A program made the position numbers and the translations under genes. The notes beneath the pieces were generated by a model, which did no database searches, was not told the origin of the DNA, and worked only from the letters and a program-made list of their open reading frames with translations. Shown piece by piece: positions 1 to 8,616 of a DNA stretch of 64,000 bases (its first letter is position 1; each line of letters begins with the position of its first letter). Origin of the DNA: Bacteroidota bacterium (lineage in GTDB: Bacteria; Bacteroidota; Rhodothermia; JANXDC01); the NCBI GenBank assembly GCA_025998875.1, contig AP024675.1, positions 372,001 to 436,000 on the forward strand, read 5' to 3'.

Positions 1-1195
1 CGTCGCTTACCTGGGATATGATTGGACGGATGACACCTGGGTTGATGCCCGGCTTTATGTCATGGATATCGACGGATCCAACGTGCGGGAGCTGACCGCC
101 TCCCTGGATCGCACCCCCCAGAACCTGATATGGGCGCCAGATAACTCCGGGATCTATTTCACCGTCGACGATCGAGGCACACGCAACCTATACTTTGTCT
201 CCCTGCGCGGGGAGATCCGCCAGATCACGCGCGGCACGCACATGCTGACCGTGACAGACATGCACCCCTCCGGCTGGTTTGTCGGCGTCTATACGAGCTA
301 CCATCGTCCCCCGGATGTGGTGCGTTTTGCTCTGCGTCAGCCCGAGATCCAATTCCTGACCGCCGTCAACGAAGACATCCTGCAGGGCATCCAACTCGGA
401 GAGGTCGAGGAAATCTGGTATACCTCCACCGACAACTTCCGCATCCAGGGTTGGATCATCAAACCCCCGGACTTCGATCCCGGGAAAAAATATCCGCTCA
501 TTCTCGTCATCCACGGGGGTCCACATGCCATGTACTCGGTGGCCTTCAACTTCGCCTGGCAGCTGCATGCGGCGGAGGGTTACGTGGTGCTCTACACCAA
601 TCCACGCGGCTCTACGGGATACGGATCGGCCTTCGGCAACGCGATCAAATACGCCTATCCGGGCAAAGACTACGACGATCTGATGCACGGGGTCGATGAG
701 GTGATCCGACGCGGCTATATCGACGAACAGAACCTCTTCGTCTACGGGGGATCCGGAGGCGGCGTGCTCACCTCCTGGATTATCGGCCATACGGATCGGT
801 TCGCCGCCGCCGCCGTGCTCTATCCGGTCACGAACTGGCTCTCTTTCGTGGGGACCACAGACGGGGTATCCTGGTACCGCAACTTCCAGAAGCTGCCCTG
901 GGAGGATCCTTCTGAACACCTGCGACGCTCGCCCCTCATGTACGTAGGCAACGTCAAGACACCCACCTTGCTCATGACCGGCGTCAACGACCTGCGCACC
1001 CCCATCTCGCAGACGGAGGAGTACTATCAGGCGCTCAAACTGCGCAAAGTGCCCACCGCCATGATCCGGTTCAACGAGGAATTTCACGGCACGGGCTCCA
1101 AACCCTCAAACTGGCTGCGCACACAGGCCTATCTGCACTACTGGTTTCAGAAATGGGCTCGCAAGGGGGCATCGGCCCCGAGCTCGAGCAGATGA
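1..1195 (+). CDS. S9 family prolyl oligopeptidase, 5'-truncated by window edge
   Basis: The reading frame is open from base 2, so the true start lies upstream of the window; the ATG at 62 is internal. What remains is the end of a beta-propeller (repeated Tyr/Asp-rich blades) followed by the alpha/beta hydrolase domain. The nucleophile motif is GGSGGG near base 750, the acid is in GVNDLRTP and the His is in EEFHGTG, so the Ser-Asp-His triad is complete. Family members cleave peptides after proline or release di- and tripeptides, usually in the periplasm or outside the cell. It ends just before a strong terminator and is the first of three S9 genes here. Substrate is unknown. Confidence 0.93.
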   Translation, partial: VAYLGYDWTDDTWVDARLYVMDIDGSNVRELTASLDRTPQNLIWAPDNSGIYFTVDDRGTRNLYFVSLRGEIRQITRGTHMLTVTDMHPSGWFVGVYTSYHRPPDVVRFALRQPEIQFLTAVNEDILQGIQLGEVEEIWYTSTDNFRIQGWIIKPPDFDPGKKYPLILVIHGGPHAMYSVAFNFAWQLHAAEGYVVLYTNPRGSTGYGSAFGNAIKYAYPGKDYDDLMHGVDEVIRRGYIDEQNLFVYGGSGGGVLTSWIIGHTDRFAAAAVLYPVTNWLSFVGTTDGVSWYRNFQKLPWEDPSEHLRRSPLMYVGNVKTPTLLMTGVNDLRTPISQTEEYYQALKLRKVPTAMIRFNEEFHGTGSKPSNWLRTQAYLHYWFQKWARKGASAPSSSR

Positions 1196-1217
1196 GGGGA
1201 CAGGAAGAGCGCGTCCC

Positions 1218-1257
1218 GGCGGGGCGGCTTTTCTCCGCCCCGCCTTTTTATTTTTTT
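1218..1257 (+). terminator. Rho-independent terminator after S9 peptidase gene
   Basis: A perfect 10-bp GC stem (1218-1227 with 1235-1244) around a 7-nt loop is followed by a T-rich run to 1257. It separates the S9 gene from the M16 gene. Confidence 0.88.
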
Positions 1258-1321
1258 CGTAACCCGGACTGAGAAGGACGCGTAGATGCCGTCTGGTCAA
1301 GCAAGGGATTCGGAGGACGCC

Positions 1322-4075
1322 ATGCGCGAGCTGCTCTTTGCCGGTGCCCTGGCCGTGGGCCTTCAGACGGGCGCCCTGGCCCAGAACGCCCCAGAGGGAT
1401 TCACCTTCGTTCGCGAATCCGGGGGCATCCGGGAATACCGGCTCAACGCCAATGACCTGCAGGTCCTGCTGCTGGAGGACCATTCCGCTCCCGTAGTCTG
1501 CTTTATGATCACCTACCGGGTGGGCTCCCGCAACGAGGCTCCAGGATATACCGGGGCCACGCATCTGCTGGAACACCTGATGTTCAAAGGCACCCCCACA
1601 TTCAACAAACAGAAGGGCACGGCCATCCCGGTCGTGCTCCAGAACGCGGGGGCGATGATGAACGCGACCACCTGGAACGACCGAACAAACTACTTTGCCG
1701 TTCTGCCCAGCGACCGCCTGGAGCTGGCCGTGCACCTGGAGGCGGATCGGATGCGCAACGCCTTCCTCTCCGAGGAAGATCGGCGCTCGGAGATGACCGT
1801 GGTGCGCAATGAGTTCGAGCGAGGCGAGAACTCCCCCCTTCAGGCCCTCTCGAAAGCGGTCTGGGCCACGGCCTACTGGGCGCATCCGTACCACCATCCC
1901 ACCATCGGCTGGCGTTCGGATATTGAAAATGTGCCCATCGAGCGCCTGCGGTGGTTCTACGACACCTACTACTGGCCCAACAACGCCACGGTGACCGTGA
2001 TCGGGGACTTTCGCCCCGAGGAAGCGCTTGCCCTCATCCGACGATACTTTGAGCCCATCCCCCGCGCGCCCCACGCCTTCCCGGACGTCTACACCACCGA
2101 GCCCCCCCAGCAGGGGCCCCGGCGCGTAACTATTAAGCGCAGCGGCCAGCTGGGAGCGGTACTGATCGGGCACAAATCCCCGCGCGGCCTGGACCGCGAC
2201 ACCGACGCGCTGGAGGTGCTGGCCACCCTGCTTTCGGAAGGCAAAAGCAGCCGACTCTACAAGGCGCTCGTGGATCAAAACCTGGCCTCGGCGGTATCGA
2301 GCAACGTTTCCCGGTTTCGCGACCCGGGCCTGTTTACCACCTTCGTCTCCCTGGTCCCCGGCGTGGAACACAGCCGCGTAGAAGAGGTGGTCCTGGCCGA
2401 ATACGCCCGGATCGCCCGCGAAGGGGTCTCAGAAGAAGAACTGGCACGAGCCAAGGCGCAGTTGCGCGCGCAATATATTTTCGGCCGTGACGGGGCCTTT
2501 GCCATCGCCAGCCAGCTCAACGAGGCCATCGCCATGGGCGACTGGACCTTCTACACCACCTACCTGGATCGCATCCAGGCCGTCACGGCTGAGGATGTAC
2601 AACGCGTGGCGGCGCGCTATCTGGTCGAAGATCAGATGACGGTCGGCTACTACGTGCCGATCCCGGGCCGCATGGCGCAGCTCGGGTCCGGCTCCGATGG
2701 ATCCCTCGCTCCCCGCTACGGTCCCTGGTACCTGCTAGATCCTGCAGAAGCCTCGCAATCCGTCTCCCCGGCTGCTTCCACCAGCTGGGCGCGCCGGGTG
2801 CGCATCCGCCAGATCGGCCCCATCAAGCTGATCACGCTGCGCACCAACCTGGAGGGGGTCGTCACCCTGCGGGGCAGCTTCGAGGGAGGGGGATCGGCCT
2901 ACGCCGATCCTGCCGTGCTGGCCAACCTTACCGTGCAGATGCTCGATAAGGGCACGCGGCGGCGGGACAAGTTTCAGATCGCCGAGGAACTCGAGCGACG
3001 CGGCGCCCAGCTCTCCTTTTTCGCCGGTACGTTCCGGGCCGGGTTCAGCGCCCGCTGCCTCAAGGAGGATCTGCAGACCGTGCTCGAGCTGCTGGCCGAA
3101 CAACTGCGAGAGCCCGCCTTTGAGGAGACGGAGTTCCAGAAGGTCAAACTCCAGGCCTTGGCCGGCCTCCGACGTGCCCTGGAGTCCACCTCGGCCGTGG
3201 CGCGCAACACCCTGCTGAGGCAACTCTACGGGCCAGAGCATCCAAACTATGAACCCGACCTGCAGGAGCAGATCCGCCTTCTGGAAACGGTACGGCTGGA
3301 AGACGTCAAACGCTTCTACGAGACCCACTATGGCCCTCAGCGGATGATCCTTGTGGCCGTTGGCGACGTGGACGAACAGGCCCTGGCCGAGGCCGTGCGC
3401 CGGCTCCTTGGCGACTGGCCGAGCAAAAACGTGCGGGCCCGCTTCTCCGGTCTGGCCCGATCCGATCACCCTTCCGGCCCTATCGTCCGCTATATGGCCG
3501 ACAAAGCCAACGTGGATGTCTACCTGGGCCACAGCCTGCCGCTTAAGCGCACCGATGCCGACTACCTGCCCGCCTTTGTGGGCAATTTCATCCTCGGAGG
3601 GAATTTCTCCGCCCGACTCATGCAGACTGTGCGCGATTCCCTAGGACTCACCTACGGCATCGGCTCCTCCCTGGTGGGACTTACCCCATGGACCCAAGGG
3701 CACTGGCAGATCACCGTCACCCTGGCCCCAGAAAACACAGACCGAGGTCTTGAGGCCACCCTGGAACAGCTGCGCCGTTTTGTCGAAAGAGGCGTGAGCC
3801 CAGAAGAGGTGGAGGCCAAAAAGAACACCCTGATCGGAAACTTCAAAGTGAGCCTGGCCACCTCGGCTGGTATAGCGAACACGATCCTCAGCTACGAGGA
3901 AATAGGGCTGGGTGTGGCCTATCTGGATCGATATCCACAGGAACTGGAACGCATCAACGCACAACAGGTAAACGAAGCGATTCGAAAATACTTTCATCCG
4001 AATAGGCTGCTGATCGTGATAGCGGGCACAGTGGAAGAAAAGAAAACAGAGGCCATCCCGCTTCCTCGACAGTAA
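1322..4075 (+). CDS. Secreted M16 family zinc peptidase, two fused halves
   Basis: A 917-residue protein made of two M16 (insulinase/pitrilysin) units in one chain. The N-terminal half carries the inverted zinc motif HLLEH near residues 81-85 and a distal glutamate region (RSEMTVVRNEFERGEN), so it should be catalytic. The C-terminal half lacks HxxEH and should form the other wall of the chamber. Start: an in-frame ATG at 1286 also has a ribosome site, but the ATG at 1322 has GGAGG five bases upstream and directly begins a signal peptide ending ALAQ, so I prefer 1322. Likely a periplasmic or surface oligopeptidase acting with the neighbouring S9 enzymes. Confidence 0.9.
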   Translation: MRELLFAGALAVGLQTGALAQNAPEGFTFVRESGGIREYRLNANDLQVLLLEDHSAPVVCFMITYRVGSRNEAPGYTGATHLLEHLMFKGTPTFNKQKGTAIPVVLQNAGAMMNATTWNDRTNYFAVLPSDRLELAVHLEADRMRNAFLSEEDRRSEMTVVRNEFERGENSPLQALSKAVWATAYWAHPYHHPTIGWRSDIENVPIERLRWFYDTYYWPNNATVTVIGDFRPEEALALIRRYFEPIPRAPHAFPDVYTTEPPQQGPRRVTIKRSGQLGAVLIGHKSPRGLDRDTDALEVLATLLSEGKSSRLYKALVDQNLASAVSSNVSRFRDPGLFTTFVSLVPGVEHSRVEEVVLAEYARIAREGVSEEELARAKAQLRAQYIFGRDGAFAIASQLNEAIAMGDWTFYTTYLDRIQAVTAEDVQRVAARYLVEDQMTVGYYVPIPGRMAQLGSGSDGSLAPRYGPWYLLDPAEASQSVSPAASTSWARRVRIRQIGPIKLITLRTNLEGVVTLRGSFEGGGSAYADPAVLANLTVQMLDKGTRRRDKFQIAEELERRGAQLSFFAGTFRAGFSARCLKEDLQTVLELLAEQLREPAFEETEFQKVKLQALAGLRRALESTSAVARNTLLRQLYGPEHPNYEPDLQEQIRLLETVRLEDVKRFYETHYGPQRMILVAVGDVDEQALAEAVRRLLGDWPSKNVRARFSGLARSDHPSGPIVRYMADKANVDVYLGHSLPLKRTDADYLPAFVGNFILGGNFSARLMQTVRDSLGLTYGIGSSLVGLTPWTQGHWQITVTLAPENTDRGLEATLEQLRRFVERGVSPEEVEAKKNTLIGNFKVSLATSAGIANTILSYEEIGLGVAYLDRYPQELERINAQQVNEAIRKYFHPNRLLIVIAGTVEEKKTEAIPLPRQ

Positions 4076-4091
4076 AGCATAGGCTTTCCGC

Positions 4092-4119
4092 AAAAGCCCG
4101 GCTTCTGCCGGGCTTTTTT
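4092..4119 (+). terminator. Rho-independent terminator after M16 gene
   Basis: An 11-bp stem (4092-4102 with 4107-4117) with a 4-nt loop runs into six T residues. Confidence 0.9.
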
Positions 4120-4179
4120 GCTTGCCTAGCTTCGAACATTTTTTTAATTTGCTACACACCTTGAAGGAGGAGAAAAAAT

Positions 4180-4449
4180 ATGCAGATCGAAGGTCGTATT
4201 GCTCGATCGCAAATTCCCATGACGCGCGCCTCAAGGATATCCAAGTACGTGGAAATCCTCCAAGCACTAAAACAGCTCAACGCAGATGAGGCGCTCATGA
4301 TAGATGTTTCTGATGAGCGCAATCCCCGCTCAGCAGCACAACGCATCGCAAGCACGGTCAGGAGATACGCAAAAGGCGAGATCACCGGCAAAATCAAAAG
4401 CCGGTTCGACGCCAACCGGAAAAAAGTATACCTGTGGATCCAGAGCTGA
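4180..4449 (+). CDS. Small basic protein of unknown function
   Basis: An 89-residue protein with an excellent ribosome site (AAGGAGGAG seven bases before ATG). I do not recognise it. It is rich in Arg and Lys, has no signal peptide or membrane segment, and looks like a compact helical fold (residues about 20-70) followed by a short beta-like tail ending KVYLWIQS. The basic charge and size would suit a nucleic-acid-binding or regulatory role, but that is inference. It stands alone between the M16 terminator and the inverted repeat that precedes the exporter block, so context gives no function. Confidence 0.7.
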   Translation: MQIEGRIARSQIPMTRASRISKYVEILQALKQLNADEALMIDVSDERNPRSAAQRIASTVRRYAKGEITGKIKSRFDANRKKVYLWIQS

Positions 4450-4496
4450 TACGGCAACCTTACTTACCCCAGAAGCCCTGCTCCATCGCAACCCGA

Positions 4497-4570
4497 CCGG
4501 AGCGCGCGGATTCGGGGGCGGCCTAGATATGCTCCGCAGAACACCCTGGCTTACCCACCGCGCGCTCCGG
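4497..4570. repeat. 13-bp perfect inverted repeat, 48-nt spacer
   Basis: CCGGAGCGCGCGG at 4497-4509 is matched exactly by its reverse complement at 4558-4570. The spacer holds a smaller GCGG/CCGC hairpin. It could be a structured RNA, a terminator without a T run, or a scar beside the exporter block. No coding sequence spans it convincingly. Confidence 0.6.
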
Positions 4571-4621
4571 CCCTTCGCCCGTCGGTAGCCGATCCCCCAG
4601 ACAGGCGATCAGCGGAAAACC

Positions 4622-4650
4622 TTGACAAGGCGTGATCGGGTTGGTATATT
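4622..4650 (+). promoter_or_regulatory. Sigma-70-type promoter of the TetR gene
   Basis: TTGACA (4622-4627), a 17-bp spacer and TATATT (4645-4650) lie 28 bases before the TetR start codon. This looks like a classical -35/-10 promoter rather than the TTTG/TAnnTTTG type seen elsewhere in the window. Short GAAAC/GTTTC arms at about 4652-4677 could be an autorepressor site, but this is weak. Confidence 0.55.
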
Positions 4651-4678
4651 GGAAACGCCAGATACGATTTTAGTTTCT

Positions 4679-5332
4679 ATGGTAGACTCCCCTTCCGCAT
4701 CCCCAACCCTGGCCCGCATCCTGCAGGCCGCGCGAAGACGCTTCTTCCGCGAGGGGTTTGCCCGCGTGACCATGGATGAGTTCGCGCGCGAGCTGGGCAT
4801 GAGCAAGAAAACCCTCTACCAGCACTTTCCCACCAAAGCCGCTCTGGTTGCGGCCCTCATGCAATCGTTCCGCGAAGAAATGGCCTCTGCGCTGACCCGG
4901 ATCGCAAGCGATCCTGCGCTATCGCTTCCGGAACGTATCGCGCGCACCTTCGCCGAGGCATCGCACAAGTTGCGGCAGATCGAGCGGCCGTTTCTGCAAG
5001 ACCTGGCCCGCTTTCTTCCCGACGTCTGGGCCGAAACCGAACGCTTCCGCTCCGAAACGATCGCGCGCCTGCTGGGCGGCGCGCTCCGAGAAGGCCAGGC
5101 GGCCGGATTCATCCGGACCGACGTGCCCGTGGAAATCATGCTCCGGAGCTTCCAGGCCGTGGCCGAACGCCTGGTGACGCCTTCGGCACTCATGGAACTG
5201 CCCTACACGCTCCCGGAAATGATCCGCCTGGTGATCCGGCTCCTGTTCGAAGGGATGCTGACCGACGCCGCGCGCGGCGACTTCCGAAAAGCCCTCGAGG
5301 CTCTCGATTCCCCCGTGCACGCACCGATATAA
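4679..5332 (+). CDS. TetR/AcrR family regulator, CecR-like, of the exporter operon
   Basis: A 217-residue one-component repressor. The helix-turn-helix lies at about residues 30-50 (VTMDEFARELGMSKKTLYQHF), the most conserved part of the family; the rest is the helical ligand and dimer domain. The reading frame also opens at a TTG at 4622, but that codon is the -35 box, so the ATG at 4679 is the start; there is no clear ribosome site. It is the first gene of an export operon in the same order as E. coli cecR-ybhG-ybhF-ybhS-ybhR, so it probably represses that operon in response to an exported compound. The ligand is not predictable. Confidence 0.88.
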   Translation: MVDSPSASPTLARILQAARRRFFREGFARVTMDEFARELGMSKKTLYQHFPTKAALVAALMQSFREEMASALTRIASDPALSLPERIARTFAEASHKLRQIERPFLQDLARFLPDVWAETERFRSETIARLLGGALREGQAAGFIRTDVPVEIMLRSFQAVAERLVTPSALMELPYTLPEMIRLVIRLLFEGMLTDAARGDFRKALEALDSPVHAPI

Positions 5333-5341
5333 GGCACCACC

Positions 5342-6307
5342 ATGCGCACGCTGTTCGCTTACCTACTGCTATCGGGCTCTCTCCTGCTCGGATGCCGGAA
5401 CACCCATACCGACGTGCTCGAAGTCTCCGGCACCATCGAGGCCACCGAAATCCAGCTGGCCGCCCGCACGACCGGTGAGATCATGCGGTTTTTCGTGGAC
5501 GAAGGCGACCGCGTCGCACGCGGCCAGCCGCTGGTGTGCCAGGACACCACGCAGCTTGCGCTGCAGCTCCGCCAGGCCGAGGCCGATGTGGCGGCCGCCC
5601 GTGCCAACCTGGCGCTGCTGGAGGCCGGCGCCCGGTCCGAAGACCTCGAGCAGGCCGAAGCCCGGCTCCAGCAGGCAGAAACGCGCCTGGAACAGGCCCG
5701 CCGCGATGCGGCCCGCCTCGAAGCGCTCCACACGCAGGGCAGCGCCACCGATCGCCAGCTCGAAGACGCCCGACTCCAGCTCCGACTCGCCGAAGCCGAA
5801 TACCGGGCCGCTCGAGCCCAGCTCGAAAAGCTCCGGAACCTGGCCCGCCCCGAAGAGCTGGCCATGGCGCGCGCTCGCCTCGCCCAGGCCATAGCCCGGC
5901 GCGATCTGCTCCGCCGCCAGCTCGAGGACGCCTGTCTCGAGGCGCCGATCGACGGGATCGTCAGCCGCCGCGTGGCCGATGCGGGCGAGCTGGCCGCCCC
6001 CGGTTCGGTGCTGCTCGTGCTCGTCCGGCTCGACACGGTCTACGTGCAGCTCTACATCCCCGAGCCGCTGATCGGCGCCGTGCAGTACGGCCAGCCCGTC
6101 ACGGTGCGCGTCGATACCTGGCCCGACCGCACCTTCGAGGGCCGCGTCACCTACATCTCGCCCGAGGCCGAATTCACCCCCCGCAACGTGCAGACGAAGG
6201 AAGACCGCACACGGCTGGTTTTTCGCATCAAGGTGACGCTGCCGAACCCGGAAGGGCTGCTCAAACCCGGCATGCCCGCCGACGCCACCCTACAACCCGG
6301 CGCCTGA
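5342..6307 (+). CDS. HlyD-family membrane fusion lipoprotein, YbhG-like
   Basis: A 321-residue periplasmic adaptor. A lipobox (LLLGC, Cys18) indicates a lipoprotein. Then come the first lipoyl half (about residues 28-65), a long Gln/Ala/Glu/Arg-rich coiled-coil hairpin (about 75-195) and the second lipoyl half plus beta-barrel (about 200-320). Such adaptors link inner-membrane ABC exporters to a TolC channel. It lies nine bases after the TetR gene and three bases before the first ATPase, so co-transcription is likely. Length and order match YbhG. Confidence 0.9.
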   Translation: MRTLFAYLLLSGSLLLGCRNTHTDVLEVSGTIEATEIQLAARTTGEIMRFFVDEGDRVARGQPLVCQDTTQLALQLRQAEADVAAARANLALLEAGARSEDLEQAEARLQQAETRLEQARRDAARLEALHTQGSATDRQLEDARLQLRLAEAEYRAARAQLEKLRNLARPEELAMARARLAQAIARRDLLRRQLEDACLEAPIDGIVSRRVADAGELAAPGSVLLVLVRLDTVYVQLYIPEPLIGAVQYGQPVTVRVDTWPDRTFEGRVTYISPEAEFTPRNVQTKEDRTRLVFRIKVTLPNPEGLLKPGMPADATLQPGA

Positions 6308-6310
6308 GCC

Positions 6311-7258
6311 ATGACGCCCCCGATCGAGCTACGCGCCGTCACGAAACGCTTCGGGCCGATCACGGCCCTGGCCGGCGTGTCGCTGTCGGTCAGCGAAGGC
6401 GAGATGTTCGGGCTCGTCGGACCCGACGGCGCCGGCAAGACCACGCTGCTGCGCCTGGTGGCCGGCATCGCCCGGGCCGACGAGGGCGTCGTGCGCGTGC
6501 TCGGCCATGACCTGACCACCGAAGCCCGGCGCATTCGCCCGTTTATCGGCTACATGGCCCAGCGGTTTTCGCTCTACGGCGACCTGACCGTCGAGGAAAA
6601 TCTTCGCTTTTTCGCGCGCCTGCACGGCACTGGTACCGACCGGGCCTGGCAGGAGCGCCTGCTGGAGATGACCGGCCTGGCCCCGTTCCGCACCCGGCTG
6701 GCCGACTACCTTTCGGGCGGTATGAAGCAGAAGCTGGCGCTCATCTGCACGCTCGTCTACCGTCCGCGGCTGCTGCTGCTCGACGAACCCACCACGGGCG
6801 TCGATCCCGTCGCCCGGCGCCAGTTCTGGGAGCTGCTCGTGGAGTTTCAGCAGGAAGGGCTGACGATCGTGCTGGCCACGCCCTATCTGGACGAAGCCGA
6901 GCGCTGCCGCCGCGTGGCCCTGCTCCACGAGGGTCACATCCTGGCGCTCAACACGCCCGAAGCGCTCCGGGCGTCGCTCCCCGGCTGTTTGTTCGAGCTA
7001 ACGGCCACGCCCGTGCGCGAGGCGGCCCGCCGGCTTCGCACCTGGCTTGAGCCGCACCGCGTACAGCTCATCGGCAACCGCATCCACCTGCTGCTCGACC
7101 GCGACGACGAGCTGGCGCCTCTGCTCGGCCGTCTCGAAGTCGACGGTATCATTCGGGTGCACGACTGCCAGCCCATCGCGCCCACGCTGGAGAACGTCTT
7201 CCTCGCCTACCTGACCGAACAGACCATACCATCAAAGCAAATCGACGATGTACGATGA
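6311..7258 (+). CDS. ABC exporter ATPase, like N-terminal half of YbhF
   Basis: A 315-residue ATP-binding subunit. Walker A is GPDGAGKTT (residues about 37-45), the signature is LSGGMKQ (about 134), and Walker B with the catalytic Glu is LLLLDEP (about 155-161). The LSGGMKQKLAL signature resembles the first nucleotide-binding domain of E. coli YbhF, which is normally fused to a second domain. Here the second domain is a separate gene (8613-9551), with the TolC-type gene inserted between them. The stop overlaps the next start (ATGA), suggesting translational coupling. The last 90 residues are a regulatory tail typical of the drug-exporter (DrrA-like) class. Confidence 0.92.
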   Translation: MTPPIELRAVTKRFGPITALAGVSLSVSEGEMFGLVGPDGAGKTTLLRLVAGIARADEGVVRVLGHDLTTEARRIRPFIGYMAQRFSLYGDLTVEENLRFFARLHGTGTDRAWQERLLEMTGLAPFRTRLADYLSGGMKQKLALICTLVYRPRLLLLDEPTTGVDPVARRQFWELLVEFQQEGLTIVLATPYLDEAERCRRVALLHEGHILALNTPEALRASLPGCLFELTATPVREAARRLRTWLEPHRVQLIGNRIHLLLDRDDELAPLLGRLEVDGIIRVHDCQPIAPTLENVFLAYLTEQTIPSKQIDDVR

Positions 7259-8616
7259 GGAGTAAGACGGCATCCTGGATGATGTTGCGCTACCTGCCCG
7301 GACTGTTGCTATGCCTCACTCGGGCGCTCACGCTGCAAGCGCAACCCGTCTCTTTGACTCTGGCCGAAGCGGTCCAACGCGGACTTCAGACGCATCCCGA
7401 CCTGGCCGCTGCCGAAGCGGCCGTCGCGGCCGCCCGGGCCCGCCTCGGTCAGGCCCGCGCGGCCTTCCAGCCCCGGCTGCAGTTTTCGGCTGGCTATCAG
7501 CGGCTGAGCGAGATCACGCCGTTTGCCATCCCGATGCCGCTGCCGGGTGCCGAGCCGATCGAGATCACGCCCAACATTCCGAATCAGTATCAACTGCAGC
7601 TTTCGCTGCAGCAGCCGTTGTTTCAGGGCGGGCGGCTGCGGGCCCAGCTCGAGACGGCGCGTCAGGAAGCGGCGGCGGCCGTTGCCGAGCAGCACGCCCG
7701 GCGCGAGGCGCTCGCCTACCGCATCGCCACGGCCTACTGGCAGCACGTGGAGGCCGAAGCGCTGGCCCGTGCCGCCGAGGAGAACGTCCGGCGTCTGGAA
7801 GCACACCTCGAGGATGCCCGTAACCGGCAGGCGCAGGGGCTTCTGCTTGAAAGCGAAGTACTCGACGTGGAGGTGGCGCTGGAGCAGGCCCGGCTCGAAG
7901 CGCTCCGGCAGCGGCAGACGGCCCAACTCACCGCCATCATGCTGAGCAGTCTGGTGGGCCTGCCGCCGGACACGCCGCTGGCGCTGTCCGACCGGCCCGA
8001 CACCGCTGCGCGGCCGGTGCCGCCGCTCGACAGCCTGCGTGCACTGGCCCTGCGCCGGCGGCCCGATCTGGCCGCACTCCGGCACACCATCGCCCGCGCC
8101 GATGCGCTGCGGTCCATGGCCCGGGCCGGCTGGTGGCCGCAGGTGGCGCTCGTCGGGCGCTACCTCTACGCCCGACCCAATCCGCGCCTCATTCCGCTAC
8201 AGGATCGTTTCGAAGGGACCTGGGAGGTCGGGCTGTCGCTGACGCTCGATCTGTGGAACGGCCTGCGCACGCACCATCAGGTGGCCGAGGCCACGGCATT
8301 GCGCCGTCGGGCCGAAGCGCAGGAGGCCGCCATACTTCGCGCACTGGAGCTCGAGCTGGCGCAGGCGCGGCTCGGCGTCGAGCAGGCCTACGAGCGACTG
8401 CAACTGGCCCGGCTGGTGGTCCGTCAGGCCGAAGCCCGCTACGCGCTCGTGCGCGATCAGTTCGCCCAGGGACTGCGCACCAGCCGCGACTTGCTCGATG
8501 CCGAAACGGCCTTGGCGCAGGCCCGCGCCCGGGAGATTCAGGCCCGGACGGCCTGCGCACTCGCCTGGCTGGCGCTGGAGCAGGCCACCGGTACGCTGAC
8601 CGAACACCTGCCATGA
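7255..8616 (+). CDS. TolC-family outer membrane efflux protein
   Basis: A 453-residue outer-membrane channel subunit with a signal peptide (about residues 1-30, ending LQAQ) and the two-fold repeated helical hairpins of the TolC family. Long Ala/Arg/Glu-rich helices occur at about 35-85 and 140-240, and again in the second half, joined by short beta segments. Trimers form a barrel plus a periplasmic tunnel. The gene sits inside the ABC operon with ATGA overlaps at both ends, so this exporter carries its own outer-membrane partner, unlike E. coli ybhGFSR, which has no TolC gene in the operon. Confidence 0.92.
   Translation: MRSKTASWMMLRYLPGLLLCLTRALTLQAQPVSLTLAEAVQRGLQTHPDLAAAEAAVAAARARLGQARAAFQPRLQFSAGYQRLSEITPFAIPMPLPGAEPIEITPNIPNQYQLQLSLQQPLFQGGRLRAQLETARQEAAAAVAEQHARREALAYRIATAYWQHVEAEALARAAEENVRRLEAHLEDARNRQAQGLLLESEVLDVEVALEQARLEALRQRQTAQLTAIMLSSLVGLPPDTPLALSDRPDTAARPVPPLDSLRALALRRRPDLAALRHTIARADALRSMARAGWWPQVALVGRYLYARPNPRLIPLQDRFEGTWEVGLSLTLDLWNGLRTHHQVAEATALRRRAEAQEAAILRALELELAQARLGVEQAYERLQLARLVVRQAEARYALVRDQFAQGLRTSRDLLDAETALAQARAREIQARTACALAWLALEQATGTLTEHLP

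Noticed and set aside
1106-2371. A 421-codon minus-strand frame opposite the M16 gene
   Set aside because: Composition is shadow-like (Gly, His, Arg, Gln) and the opposite strand has HLLEH and a signal peptide.
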